A stretch of DNA of 59,240 nt from Desulfovirgula sp. (lineage in GTDB: Bacteria; Bacillota; Desulfotomaculia; Desulfotomaculales; Desulfovirgulaceae), in assembly GCA_020725525.1 (NCBI GenBank), contig DYEX01000010.1:1-59240 (forward strand), written 5' to 3'. The notes under the pieces were generated by a model. It ran no database searches. It saw only the letters and a program-made list of their open reading frames with translations, and was not told the DNA's origin. A program made the position numbers and the translations under genes. Every line of letters begins with the position of its first letter. The stretch's first letter is position 1. Shown one piece after another: positions 15,815-24,239 of this stretch.

Positions 15815-17914
15815 TCACCTTTCCGGGTAAACGGCGTCGGCAGCCAGGGTACCGGAGATGACCACCGCCTCGATGCCCGCCCCCGGAAAAACGCCGGCGC
15901 CGGCCAGGTAGAGCCGCTCCACGGGGCTTTTGGCCGGCGGCCGCCACTGACCGGCGGCGGGGCCGTAGATGGCACCTCCCGTCGTCCAGGCATAGCGGGC
16001 GAACGTGGCCGGGCTGGCCTCTTCCCGGAAGACGATGTGCTCCCGCAGGCCGGGCAGCACCAGTTCCGCCAGGGTGATCAACGCGTCGCCGAACTCTCTT
16101 TTGCGCCGGACATAGTCGGGCATCCGGCGGTCCCAGGTTGTTGCCTCCGCCCGGGGAACCAGGGTCAGCAGGGTGATGGCGGCGTGTCCGGGCGGCGCCA
16201 GGCCGGGATCGACCCTGGAGGGAGTCATTATGCCAAGCCCCCGGCCGTCTCCGGTGTGAACCAGGGTGACCGGCTCCAGGTCCGGCACGAAGTCGACGCC
16301 CAGGAAGACCGCAAAAGCCGAGGTAGAGAATTCCAGGTCTTCAATGCGTCGCACAAAATCGGGCGGTAGATGTTCCCGCCCCACCAGTTCCAGGAAGGTC
16401 TTGCGGACGTCGGCGCCTGCGATGACGGCCCCGGCACGGTGGACTTGTCTGTCAGCCAGGATTACGCCCGCGGCCCGGCCTCCTTCGATGAGGATGCGCT
16501 CTACGGGTGCGCGCAGGAGTACCCGGCCGCCGTGCGCCTCGATCACGTCTGCCAGCACGCCGGCAAGGGCCTGGGAGCCGCCCACCGGGTAGTAGCCGCC
16601 GTCGAAGTAGTAGCCGAAAAGGGGGGCCATCTGGGCGGCGGTGAGCGCTTCCGGCCGGTCGCTCAGGTAGCCCGTCAGGAGGAGCAGGAACCGTTTCAGA
16701 GATGCATCCTGGAAAAACCGCTCCAGCATGACCGTGTAGGGAAGGTCCATCCAGCGGAAGGCATACGGGTGGGTGCGCGGGTAGGCCAGCATCTCCCCCG
16801 GCGTGCGCGGCGGGCACGGCACGCCGCCGGTGCGCTCCACGCCGGCGTAGAGGTCGTGGTAGATGCCCTCCATCTCGGCGAAAAAGGCAGCTATAGCCTC
16901 CCGTTCCGCGGGAAAGCGCGCCTGCAGAGCCCTGACCAGTTCCTCTGCCGTGCCGGGCACCTTGAGCCGGAAGCCGGGCAGCACGTATTCGTGGCCCACC
17001 CGCCGCCATTCCAGCCGGTCGCCGATTTCCAGCTGGCGCAAGAGATTGGTCACCGGGCCGCGCGGTCCCAGCCCGCTGACGTCGTGCACCCCCGCATCGA
17101 AAACGTAGCGCAGCCGCTCGCCGCCCCGCCGCACGTGCCGCTCCCACGAGGTGCAGAAGCCGCCCGGCCGGTGGTGCTGCTCCGCCACCAGCACTTTCAG
17201 GCCCCGCCGCGCCAGGAGGGCCGCCGCCGTAAGGCCGCCGATGCCGGCGCCCACGACGATGACGTCGTGTTCGGCTTCACCGGCCGGCCGCGCGGGGCCG
17301 AAGACCGGGTCCGGCCACCGGTACGGCTCGCGGGCGGCTATTTCCCGCGCCAGAATGTGCTTGGGGTACCAGCTGGGGAAGAAAAGGGAAAAAGCGATGC
17401 CGGCCCCGATGGCGGCGTTGGGGACGGCCACGGTGAGCCAGAGGCGGGCCTCCGGCCAGGCAAGCGCCAGCACACCCATCGCGGCGTTGAAGGTAAAAAT
17501 CGCGCCCCAGACTGCCGTAATCAGGGCGTTGGTGCGGTAAAAGAGGGGATGGCGCCAGTATTCGCGCGGCCAGTCCTCGCGGGCGTACTGGTAGGTGAAG
17601 GGCGAGCCGGCCAGGAGCGTCCCCCAGGCCATCAGCGCCAGGGCAGCGCCGGCCAGCACGGCACTGCAGGTCTTAAAAAGCGGGGAACCAAGGACGACGG
17701 TCACCGCAAAGTGAGCGGCAAAGAAAGCAAGCGTCACCAGCTCCATCGTCTTGACCTGCCGCTGCCGGAAGCTATAGGCGTTTAAGACCAGGGCGGCGGC
17801 CAGGCCGGCCGTCACCGCCTCCGTCCAGAGGCCGGGACCCGAGAGCGCCCAGTACAGGATCCAGGGGACAAAGCCGGTGAAAATCCAGACCGTGCCGGGT
17901 ATTTTCTTATCCAT
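15815..17914 (-). CDS. Membrane-domain/FAD oxidoreductase fusion (phytoene desaturase-like)
   Basis: The 699-residue protein joins a six-helix membrane domain (about residues 8-185) to a CrtI-like FAD amine-oxidase-fold domain (215-699). The dinucleotide-binding motif is VIVVGAGIGGLTAAALLARR (GAGIGG 222-227), and LYLAGAGVFPGAGIEAVVIS is the usual C-terminal FAD motif. CrtI-family proteins act on isoprenoid chains and normally lack this membrane part. The fusion suggests a membrane-confined substrate such as a polyprenyl lipid or quinone. The start ATG 17914 follows AGGAGGG. No carotenoid genes are nearby. The reaction is unknown; the flavoprotein fold is well supported. Confidence 0.75.
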   Translation of the reverse strand: MDKKIPGTVWIFTGFVPWILYWALSGPGLWTEAVTAGLAAALVLNAYSFRQRQVKTMELVTLAFFAAHFAVTVVLGSPLFKTCSAVLAGAALALMAWGTLLAGSPFTYQYAREDWPREYWRHPLFYRTNALITAVWGAIFTFNAAMGVLALAWPEARLWLTVAVPNAAIGAGIAFSLFFPSWYPKHILAREIAAREPYRWPDPVFGPARPAGEAEHDVIVVGAGIGGLTAAALLARRGLKVLVAEQHHRPGGFCTSWERHVRRGGERLRYVFDAGVHDVSGLGPRGPVTNLLRQLEIGDRLEWRRVGHEYVLPGFRLKVPGTAEELVRALQARFPAEREAIAAFFAEMEGIYHDLYAGVERTGGVPCPPRTPGEMLAYPRTHPYAFRWMDLPYTVMLERFFQDASLKRFLLLLTGYLSDRPEALTAAQMAPLFGYYFDGGYYPVGGSQALAGVLADVIEAHGGRVLLRAPVERILIEGGRAAGVILADRQVHRAGAVIAGADVRKTFLELVGREHLPPDFVRRIEDLEFSTSAFAVFLGVDFVPDLEPVTLVHTGDGRGLGIMTPSRVDPGLAPPGHAAITLLTLVPRAEATTWDRRMPDYVRRKREFGDALITLAELVLPGLREHIVFREEASPATFARYAWTTGGAIYGPAAGQWRPPAKSPVERLYLAGAGVFPGAGIEAVVISGTLAADAVYPER

Positions 17915-18075
17915 GGGCCTTTCCCTCCTGCATGACCGCGGCCAGGGCGGTACGCCGCACCACTCCGGGATGCAATGATGGGCACAAGAAAAGACGCATA
18001 CAATTTACCTGCCGGTCATTTCTCCTGGGGTTGCGGCATTTCCCCGGCCTGCAGGGCTGCGGGCGGCAGTTTTTC

Positions 18076-20412
18076 TTAATCAACCCTGGACCTGCGGTCT
18101 TTTACGTAAACGCTACCCGGCAGGGACTTGGCGTAGCGTTTGAGCTGAGCCGCCTTTTCCGAAAATTTTTTTTGGTCGTACAGGCAATCGCGGCCAGTGC
18201 ATTCAACAATGGCCATGGATATAGAAATTAAAGGGAAAAAAGTCTCCCCGCCGCTCCGGTCGCAGCCGCGTATTCCTCCCGCCGCACGGTCCTCCGGGTC
18301 GTAAAAGCGGCGGATCAGCCGGTCGAAATACCGGGCAATTTTTGCGCATAAAATCTCTGCCTTTTCCGGAACGGTTATGATGATAAAGTCATCGCCCCCG
18401 ATGTGGCCGATGAAATCATTTCTGGCGCCGAACTTTTTTACGACACTGCTCAGGAGAGCGGCGGTAAACAAAATCACCCGGTCACCGCTTTCAAAGCCGT
18501 ACCTGTCGTTATAAGACTTGAAATGGTCCAGGTCCAGGTAGATCACCGCACAGTCCTCATTTTCCCTGGCCCGCCTGGACAGCTCCTGCTCGATGGCTAT
18601 ATTTCCCGGCAATCCGGTCAGCGGGCTGGCGCCCCTGGCCATTTCCAGCCGGATTCTGGTCATGGTATCAAGTAAATTCTGGACCGATACAACCCCTTTG
18701 AACAGCTGATTTCTTGTAACAATGATATAGTCGTAGAGCTTGAGCCTGTCCCGGTTCATGGCAACCTGGGAGACTATTTCAATGGGAGTGTCTTCCTCCA
18801 CCACCAGGGGAGAAGTGTCCATTAGCGATGTTACCGGGCGGTCGAAATACAGGGGTACCCCGTACTGCATCCCCAGGTAGCGGTCCAGGCGGTAGCGCAT
18901 CACCAACCCCACGGGTTTTCCCTCTTCTACCACCACCACTCCATCAAGCAGGTCATTTTCTTCCAGTATTTTCTTAACTTCGCGAACCAGACAGTCTTTG
19001 CGGACACTTACGGCGTTTTCCGCGATTTCTCCTACCGGGAAGGCATGCTTCCAGGCCCTGTTGCGCCCGCTGGAAGCCAGCCGGAGCACCTTAACCTCCA
19101 CAGTCTCATCCAGACAGGCTTTCGGGAATACCGGCCTGCCCAAAAAGTAGCCCTGGCCGTAGTGGGCGCCGATACTGGCAAGGGTGGTCAGTTCCTCCCC
19201 GGTCTCAATGCCCTCGGCAATAATGGCGCAGCCGATTTTTTCGGCAAAGGTTATAAATGTCTCCAGCAGGACCCGCTTGATAGAGTTAAGGTTGATGTCC
19301 CTGACCAGGGACATGTCTATTTTAATGAAGTCGGGCCTGATTTCCGCAATGGACTGCAGGGAGGAAAATCCGGAGCCGGCATCGTCCACGGCCACCATAT
19401 AGCCCTGGCTGCGGTAATGTTCCAGGGTTTTGTTAAAATTGGGAAAGTCCCTGATGCAGTGCCGCTCGGTAATTTCAAACACGATGCTGGAAGGTTTGAG
19501 GCCTATCTCCCCGATCAGCCTCATGGTCTCTCCCCTGACGAAATGGGGATCGCTGATGGTGCGGGGGTGGATGTTCAGGAAGAGCTTCTGGTCCGGCCCC
19601 AGATCCCCGAGGTTTTCCAGGGCCAGCCGGCGGCAGACCCTTTCCAGGGGATAGAGCAGCCCGGCTTTCTCAGCAAATGAAAAAATAATATCGGGGCTGC
19701 GGAAATAGCTCTCCCGGGGCCCCCTGGTCAGGGCCTCCCAGCCCAGGATACCGCCGGAACGCAGGGAAACTACGGGCTGGTAGACGATCTCAAACCGGGC
19801 CTGGTCGAGAATTTCCCTGAACTCGGATAAGAGCATGGCCGTCTCCAGGCTGATGGAACCCCTGGCCATCCCCTGGGCCTCGCGCAGCGCCGTATAAAGC
19901 TGGCTCTCCACGTTTTTCGCCTTAAAACTGAGGACGGCGTACCCCACGTGGATGTCCGGTTCCCCGCCGGTAATTTTCAAATACTCCTGCTTTATCCTTT
20001 CCCTGATGCCAATGCAGGAAGTGACGGCTATTTTCTGCAGCTCACCGTGCTCCGGCCTGCCTTCCATCGCCATCAGGACGACAAAGTCATCACCCCAGAG
20101 ATTTTCCACGGCAAGGATTTCGATACCGGGGAAAATTTCGGGTATTTCTCTTTCCAGGCTTTTTTTAAACATGGCCAGGATCTTCGAGGCAGCCTGAAAG
20201 CCGCTCACCTGCTCCACCTCGTGGAATTTCACCAGGTCAAAATAGAGGAGCACCACCGGCCTTGACTTCTGGAGGTTTTCCCGAACCTTTCCGGCCAGGC
20301 CGGGGTCCTTCAGGCTGTGGTTCCGGAATATGGTCCTTCTTTTAAAGCCGGGAAAAGAAAAGAACCTGGAGGCGGCTTCCCAACCTTTGATTATCCCGGA
20401 GATCACGGCCAC
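18076..20412 (-). CDS. Cyclic-di-GMP protein: degenerate GGDEF, EAL, CBS pair, GGDEF
   Basis: The 778 residues carry a divergent GGDEF-like domain (about 50-190, with WGDDF). An EAL domain (about 205-445) follows, with YQPVVSLRSGGILGWEALTR, FEITERH, VDDAGSGFSS, FIKIDMS and IAEGIE, retaining the catalytic Glu and metal ligands. Two CBS motifs (about 465-590) and a C-terminal GGDEF domain with intact GGDDF complete the protein. It may thus both make and degrade c-di-GMP, with the CBS pair sensing a nucleotide. No transmembrane segment is seen, so it is cytosolic. It is a single-gene unit. Confidence 0.85.
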   Translation of the reverse strand: MAVISGIIKGWEAASRFFSFPGFKRRTIFRNHSLKDPGLAGKVRENLQKSRPVVLLYFDLVKFHEVEQVSGFQAASKILAMFKKSLEREIPEIFPGIEILAVENLWGDDFVVLMAMEGRPEHGELQKIAVTSCIGIRERIKQEYLKITGGEPDIHVGYAVLSFKAKNVESQLYTALREAQGMARGSISLETAMLLSEFREILDQARFEIVYQPVVSLRSGGILGWEALTRGPRESYFRSPDIIFSFAEKAGLLYPLERVCRRLALENLGDLGPDQKLFLNIHPRTISDPHFVRGETMRLIGEIGLKPSSIVFEITERHCIRDFPNFNKTLEHYRSQGYMVAVDDAGSGFSSLQSIAEIRPDFIKIDMSLVRDINLNSIKRVLLETFITFAEKIGCAIIAEGIETGEELTTLASIGAHYGQGYFLGRPVFPKACLDETVEVKVLRLASSGRNRAWKHAFPVGEIAENAVSVRKDCLVREVKKILEENDLLDGVVVVEEGKPVGLVMRYRLDRYLGMQYGVPLYFDRPVTSLMDTSPLVVEEDTPIEIVSQVAMNRDRLKLYDYIIVTRNQLFKGVVSVQNLLDTMTRIRLEMARGASPLTGLPGNIAIEQELSRRARENEDCAVIYLDLDHFKSYNDRYGFESGDRVILFTAALLSSVVKKFGARNDFIGHIGGDDFIIITVPEKAEILCAKIARYFDRLIRRFYDPEDRAAGGIRGCDRSGGETFFPLISISMAIVECTGRDCLYDQKKFSEKAAQLKRYAKSLPGSVYVKDRRSRVD

Positions 20413-21000
20413 TCACCCGAACTTTTTAATACAAGCTTATTGCAGCAAGTTTAAGGCATTATTACTTTTCCAAAAAAGAAAAGCAAATTTCCGGTTAAAT
20501 TTTCTTTAATCCCCCGGCCTGCCGGCCGTCCGCAGCTCCTCTAGAAGATGCTTTACATGGGTTTCGCTTTACAATACACAAAAAGTAAACCTTTTGTCTC
20601 ATGGAGGTAAAGTCTAGTGTTCGCCAAAATTTCAAAAAAAGGCCAGATACCTTGCCTGGGCATCGGGGCACAAGTCTCAGGTTTCAATTCCGACCCGATG
20701 TAAACGATCCGCCACTTTGCAGGCACCGGCGGGTCGAGCAGGGTCAGGGGGCAGATGAAGAACAGCCTGCCGTGCGGGTCCCAGAAGAGTAAAGAAGGCA
20801 GAAACGCCGGGCGGGAACGCGACCAGGAGAAGCGTCTTCGCCGAGCAGCGCACCAGTTTTTATGAACACTTTTCAGGAAAACCCCTTCCGTCGGTAGAAT
20901 GTGACACGGGTGATAGAGTAACAAAAAAAGTCCCGGCGAAAATGCTTATTTCCCATCTAGTTCGATGGTAAATCAAAGCATATAATAATGGGGAGAGGTG
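20413..21000. other. Long gap holding one gene remnant and a promoter
   Basis: Apart from the membrane-protein remnant at 20664-20860 there is no supported gene. Close to the right end, TATAAT (20981-20986) followed by GGGGAGAGGTG gives a plausible promoter and ribosome site for the antitoxin-like gene at 21007. Confidence 0.4.
20664..20860 (-). pseudogene. Remnant of the small membrane protein family (LLDPPVPA type)
   Basis: The minus strand encodes DPHGRLFFICPLTLLDPPVP then AKWRIVYIGSELKPE. This is the same tail as LALLDPPVPAVWRIVCIGLE at 23789-23870. Upstream frames are inconsistent with one another, so only the C-terminal stretch is recognisable. Confidence 0.5.
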
Positions 21001-21006
21001 ATGCTG

Positions 21007-21246
21007 ATGCGAACTAACGTCAACATAGATTGGGAGGTTTTGAAAGAAGCGAGGCGCCTTGCGGGGATCAAAAAACAGTCCGAAGTATTGACTATGGCGC
21101 TCAAAGAGTTCGTGCACCGGCGCCGCACAGCACGCCTGCCGGGAAAGGCTCGCCGAGCGCACTTACGACCGCTCGGTCGGCGCCTTCATCTGCGCCCGGC
21201 AGCGGGGCGGCCCGCATTCCGAGTAGCCTGCCAAGCCCCCAATTAG
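21007..21246 (+). CDS. VapB-like antitoxin, C-terminus probably frameshifted
   Basis: MRTNVNIDWEVLKEARRLAG followed by IKKQSEVLTMALKEFVHRR is a standard ribbon-helix-helix start of the VapB/DUF2191 type. ATG 21007 has GGGAGAGGTG about seven bases upstream, better spaced than the earlier ATG. After FVHRR the sequence becomes Arg/Pro-rich and unlike any antitoxin tail, suggesting a lost reading frame or junction. No PIN-domain VapC toxin follows, so it is orphaned. RHH proteins of this type bind their own operator and neutralise the toxin. Confidence 0.5.
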   Translation: MRTNVNIDWEVLKEARRLAGIKKQSEVLTMALKEFVHRRRTARLPGKARRAHLRPLGRRLHLRPAAGRPAFRVACQAPN

Positions 21247-21461
21247 TGAGGTGCGTATCGACTATGACGGGAGTGTTTCTCAGGCTCGCTCTTCTTGCCG
21301 GAGTTGCTTCGACCGTAGCGGGTTACCTGGCTTCCTGGCTACGGCGTGGCGCCTGGGCCGCAGGGAAAAGCTGGATGCCTTTAAACGCCTGGGACAGTGG
21401 GAAGCGGCCATGGAAAAAAGGGGCAATGATCCGTAATAATTGATTGTGGGCGAGAAGAAAG

Positions 21462-21896
21462 ATGAGCGACATCAAAACAATGGTCAATGGTTTAAACAAG
21501 TTTCTCACCGCCATATATGGAGAGGAAACCCGCTTGAGCATCCTTCTGGCAATGCTTGGCTTTGAACCCCAGCAAATTGACTTCCTCCGGAAGCACCATT
21601 TAGAGCAGGTGGTAACCTCTTTTATTACGGCTATAAATGAATGCCCGGGCATTAAATCAAAGGATAATCGTTTGCGTATGATTATAACCCGCCGGTTTGG
21701 GCTGGATGGGAAACCACCGGAAACGCTTCAGGCAATAGGTGCAAGTATGGGAATAACCCGTGAGCGCGTTCGTCAACTTGAACAAAAAGCCATCAGAAGG
21801 TGCAAGTACCATAAAACACGGAACTTCTTACAAACCAGCCTGTATCAAATAGCATCATCACTATTAAGCAACAGCGAACCTGTCAGCGATTCTTAA
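21462..21896 (+). CDS. Sigma-70 region-4-like HTH protein
   Basis: This protein of about 144 residues ends with a close match to region 4.2 of primary sigma factors: LGASMGITRERVRQLE-type sequence here reads AIGASMGITRERVRQLEQKA. It is preceded by MIITRRFGLDGKPPETL. The N-terminal 75 residues are helical and do not resemble regions 2 or 3, so it cannot bind a -10 element as a full sigma factor. It is likely a stand-alone DNA-binding or anti-sigma-interacting regulator. ATG 21462 is chosen over the TTG at 21444 since the family start is near MSDIK. The neighbours are gene debris. Confidence 0.6.
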   Translation: MSDIKTMVNGLNKFLTAIYGEETRLSILLAMLGFEPQQIDFLRKHHLEQVVTSFITAINECPGIKSKDNRLRMIITRRFGLDGKPPETLQAIGASMGITRERVRQLEQKAIRRCKYHKTRNFLQTSLYQIASSLLSNSEPVSDS

Positions 21897-21938
21897 AAAA
21901 GGACCAGGTGGGTTTTCCATGGCATCGTCTTCATTTAG

Positions 21939-22304
21939 TCACCTTCCAGGTTGTTCAAATACGGCTTTCCTTAAAATTACCAGGTCATCATCCAGCCCAA
22001 GGCGCGAGATCCCCACCCGGACCCTGGGGTAAAAACGCTGGGTTTCGGCCTGGTAACCCACCCTCCGGCGCACGGCTACCGAGTCTTTCACCGCATCCTG
22101 GCCCAGTACCCGGATCTCGCCGGCGGTGGGCTGGAGCAGGTTCAAAAGCAGTTTGATGGTGGTGGTTTTTCCGGCCCCGTTAGGTCCCAGAAGAGCAAAC
22201 ACGCTGCCCCGCGGCACTTCCAGGTCCAGACCGTCCACAGCCGTTTGCCCGCCAAAAATCTTGGTGAGACCGCGGGTAAGCACGACCGGCTCACTCATCG
22301 TCAT
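21939..22304 (-). pseudogene. Truncated ABC transporter ATP-binding protein
   Basis: The first 90 residues are a normal ABC ATPase (LTKIFGGQTAVDGLDLEVPR, Walker A GPNGAGKTT, Q-loop region GYQAETQRFYPRV). After the Q-loop the sequence diverges and stops at 121 residues. The signature, Walker B and H-loop are therefore missing, and ATP hydrolysis is impossible. The start overlaps the stop of the GntR regulator, the usual YtrA-type operon layout. The permease that should follow is absent. Confidence 0.75.
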
Positions 22305-22710
22305 GCTCTATCTCCCCCTTTTGGGTATCTTTGCCCCCCATACCCGCCACTTTTTTCTTTACCGCGGCCAGCACTTCCGCAGGCGTGCAACGAAGCTGGT
22401 AGGCCTCCACTAACAATCTTTCCACCGCCTCGTCCAGCCGTCGCAGGCGCTCCCGGTCGGTCAAAGTGGAAGAAGGGGTAGCCACGAAGGTACCCCGGCC
22501 GCGCAGGGTGTATATTATGCCTTCGTGTTCCAGCTCCTGGTAGGCCCGGGATACGGTGTTCGGGTTAATCGACAGTTGCAGGGCCAGTTCCCGCACAGAA
22601 GGCAATTGTTCCCCCGGCGTCAGGACGCCGCTGGCCACGGCGCGGCGGATCTGCTCCATTAACTGTACGTAGATTGGCACGCCCCGGCCGGGCTCCACAC
22701 GAAACCACAT
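22291..22710 (-). CDS. GntR-family regulator, YtrA subfamily
   Basis: The 139-residue product has a GntR winged helix (PIYVQLMEQIRRAVASGVL, PSVRELALQLSINPNTVSRA, YTLRGRGTFVA) and a short two-helix tail (about 40 residues) characteristic of YtrA-type regulators, which lack a large effector domain. Such regulators repress an operon that includes themselves and an ABC transporter. Here the regulator is intact but its ATPase partner (21939-22304) is truncated, with overlapping stop and start. It is probably autoregulatory. Its own promoter lies in an AT-rich stretch beyond 22711. Confidence 0.8.
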   Translation of the reverse strand: MWFRVEPGRGVPIYVQLMEQIRRAVASGVLTPGEQLPSVRELALQLSINPNTVSRAYQELEHEGIIYTLRGRGTFVATPSSTLTDRERLRRLDEAVERLLVEAYQLRCTPAEVLAAVKKKVAGMGGKDTQKGEIEHDDE

Positions 22711-22750
22711 TCTATATCCCCTACTGTATTTATGTGCTGATGTATTAATA

Positions 22751-22888
22751 TTATAGTACTGTGCCGCAGTTGATTATGTCAATATTAAAATCACCATGGT
22801 AAAGGTAACAGCTCAGCACTTCCTTCAATGCTGAACGGAATACCCGCAACAGGGATTTTTCATCTACCCCTCTGATCTGGGAAATCAT
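22751..22888 (-). CDS. Small open frame, possibly a gene remnant
   Basis: Forty-five codons read MISQIRGVDEKSLLRVFRSA, then LKEVLSCYLYHGDFNIDII and a stop. The composition is protein-like, but no ribosome site precedes the ATG, and a TAA lies seven codons upstream in frame. It overlaps the area where the GntR promoter should lie. Family unknown. Confidence 0.25.
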   Translation of the reverse strand: MISQIRGVDEKSLLRVFRSALKEVLSCYLYHGDFNIDIINCGTVL

Positions 22889-22912
22889 GCCGGACGACTT
22901 GATTTATCACGC

Positions 22913-22933
22913 AACTAAGTGATACACTTAGTT
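22913..22933. promoter_or_regulatory. Palindrome upstream of the RHH remnant (candidate operator)
   Basis: AACTAAGTG-ATA-CACTTAGTT has two perfect 9-bp arms around a 3-bp centre. It lies 17 bp before the ribbon-helix-helix fragment, the usual location of an autoregulatory antitoxin operator. Confidence 0.55.
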
Positions 22934-22950
22934 ACGTAGAGGTGGAGGAT

Positions 22951-23034
22951 GTGGAGGATGTGGAGTACCAGAATGTTACCCTTTCGCTACCTAAGGAAGT
23001 GCTGCGCCGGGCGAAACATATCGCTATTGCATAG
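22951..23034 (+). pseudogene. Ribbon-helix-helix antitoxin, N-terminal remnant
   Basis: From a GTG start the frame reads VEDVEYQNVTLSLPKEVLRR then AKHIAIA and a TAG. This is the first strand and helix of a CopG/RHH protein, cut before the second helix. It is joined, one frame off, to the tail of an XRE-type repressor. A palindrome 17 bp upstream may be its old operator. Confidence 0.55.
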
Positions 23035-23258
23035 AAAGCGGCGAACGCCAACCAAGCGTAGAAGTAATTGAACAAATCTGCCATGGGCTGGGCTTGTCCC
23101 TCGCTGAATTCTTCGCCGAGAATGGCCAGCCGGAGGAGCTGCCGGCTGACGTCCGGCGTATGATTGCCATTGCCCGCCGCCTCACCCCCCGGCAGAGAGA
23201 GCTGCTCCTGGAAGTAATGGAGGAGAGGGCTTGGTACAATGATAAGAAGGGGGAATGA
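23025..23258 (+). pseudogene. XRE-family HTH repressor, C-terminal remnant
   Basis: The frame IESGERQPSVEVIEQICHGL then LSLAEFFAENGQ and RRMIAIARRLTPRQRELLLE is the end of an XRE helix-turn-helix (recognition helix exit, helices 4-5) plus the usual short tail. The first three helices are missing and replaced by the RHH fragment in another frame. It ends at 23258, directly before the next start region. Confidence 0.6.
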
Positions 23259-23291
23259 ATATGTCTGACCTGATTGAAAGGGGAATGATCC

Positions 23292-23582
23292 ATGTCCGAA
23301 CAATTGCTGAAAGAAATTCTCGGTGAATTGAAAGCCCTGAACCAGCTCATCGGCAACCTGGAAGCCGGCCAGGAGCAACTGCGACAGTCACTTGCGAGAA
23401 TCGAGAATGAACACGGCGAAAAGTTATCAGCCCTGTTCGACGGCTACAAACTTCGCGGCGACCAGGTTGCGGAACTTAAACGCCATCTAGATCTCCGCCT
23501 TGATTCCATTTCCCTCGATCTGGCCTACCTCGTCAGCAAGATCGCCAGTCATGAGGCCGCTATAATTAAGCTGGCTAAGTAA
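23292..23582 (+). CDS. Small coiled-coil protein of unknown function
   Basis: The 96 residues are almost entirely heptad-like helix (LLKEILGELKALNQLIGNLE, then EQLRQSLARIENEHGEKL and LKRHLDLRLDSISLDLAYL). No membrane segment or motif is present. ATG 23292 is preceded by GGGGAATGATCC, a modest ribosome site. Similar short coiled-coil proteins are frequent in clostridia and often lie next to HTH repressors, as here. It may be a structural or adaptor protein. Function unknown. Confidence 0.6.
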   Translation: MSEQLLKEILGELKALNQLIGNLEAGQEQLRQSLARIENEHGEKLSALFDGYKLRGDQVAELKRHLDLRLDSISLDLAYLVSKIASHEAAIIKLAK

Positions 23583-23614
23583 AGCCCTATCACTCCCCGG
23601 CAGCACGGGGTTGA

Positions 23615-23736
23615 TTAGCCTAAAGGCAACCAGGTCATTGTTGCCAGGCCGTAAAGCAGGAACAGAAGCAGGCCGGGAAGGACAATTTTCAACACGCGGC
23701 GCCGGGAAAAAGACGGCCGATAGCGTTTTCGAGCAT
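23615..23736 (-). pseudogene. Remnant of a small membrane protein (frame broken)
   Basis: After GGGAGAGGTACCG, an ATG begins MLENAIGRLFPGAAC and stops. In the next frame the sequence continues RRRVLKIVLPGLLLFLLYGL and ATMTWLPLG before a stop. A single frame change would give one roughly 40-residue membrane peptide. It lies in a stretch of decayed genes. Confidence 0.35.
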
Positions 23737-23788
23737 CGGTACCTCTCCCTGGGAGTCCTCTTTATGCTCGGCGCAATCGCTCGCGGGC

Positions 23789-24157
23789 CTACGGCTCCAA
23801 CCCGATGCACACGATCCGCCACACCGCCGGCACCGGTGGGTCGAGCAGGGCCAGCGTGATTTCGCTCGCCGAAAGATAAAGGCAGCCACGGCGGGCAAAA
23901 AGAGCCAGGCCGCCCGCCACCGCCGCCACCAAGCGCCACCACACCACCGCGAGGGCACACTCTCACGGGGAGAGAAAGCGGGTGGTCCAAACGTCCCCCG
24001 GCGGGCCGTAGCGACTCTGGTCCTGCACCACGAACCAGAAAGGGCGCCCCAGCCGCACCGCGCGCAGTTCCTCCGGTCCTGTCACCGCCGCCACCGGCAG
24101 GAAGAGCATCGCCACGATTCCGGCCGCGGCCAGTAGCAAACTTAATACCAGCACCAC
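23789..24157 (-). pseudogene. Small membrane protein with internal stop (VVQDQSRY family)
   Basis: The frame starts with a hydrophobic helix (VVLVLSLLLAAAGIVAMLFL) and continues to PFWFVVQDQSRYGPPGDVWT and TRFLSP. There a TGA occurs where the chimera at 10550 has TGG (SPWE). It then continues open through a second helix (VVWWRLVAAVAGGLALF) to LALLDPPVPAVWRIVCIGLE and a stop. A Trp-to-stop change explains the break. A third copy of the tail is at 20664. The family is unnamed and recurs three times in this window. Confidence 0.6.
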
Positions 24158-24239
24158 CTTTTTTCCCCAGCCTCAGCACCTCCCCATTCCGGCAGCCTTC
24201 AACTGCGGCACACATCCCCGAACGCGCCGAACAGCACCG

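Noticed and set aside
16370-17785. Plus-strand open frame of 471 codons
   Set aside because: Antisense shadow of the FAD oxidoreductase, whose motifs are unm­istakable on the minus strand.
22750-22782. TTGACA/TATAAT pair as promoter of the YtrA-type regulator
   Set aside because: The hexamers on the minus strand are 21 bp apart, too far for a normal sigma-A promoter, and overlap a short open frame.
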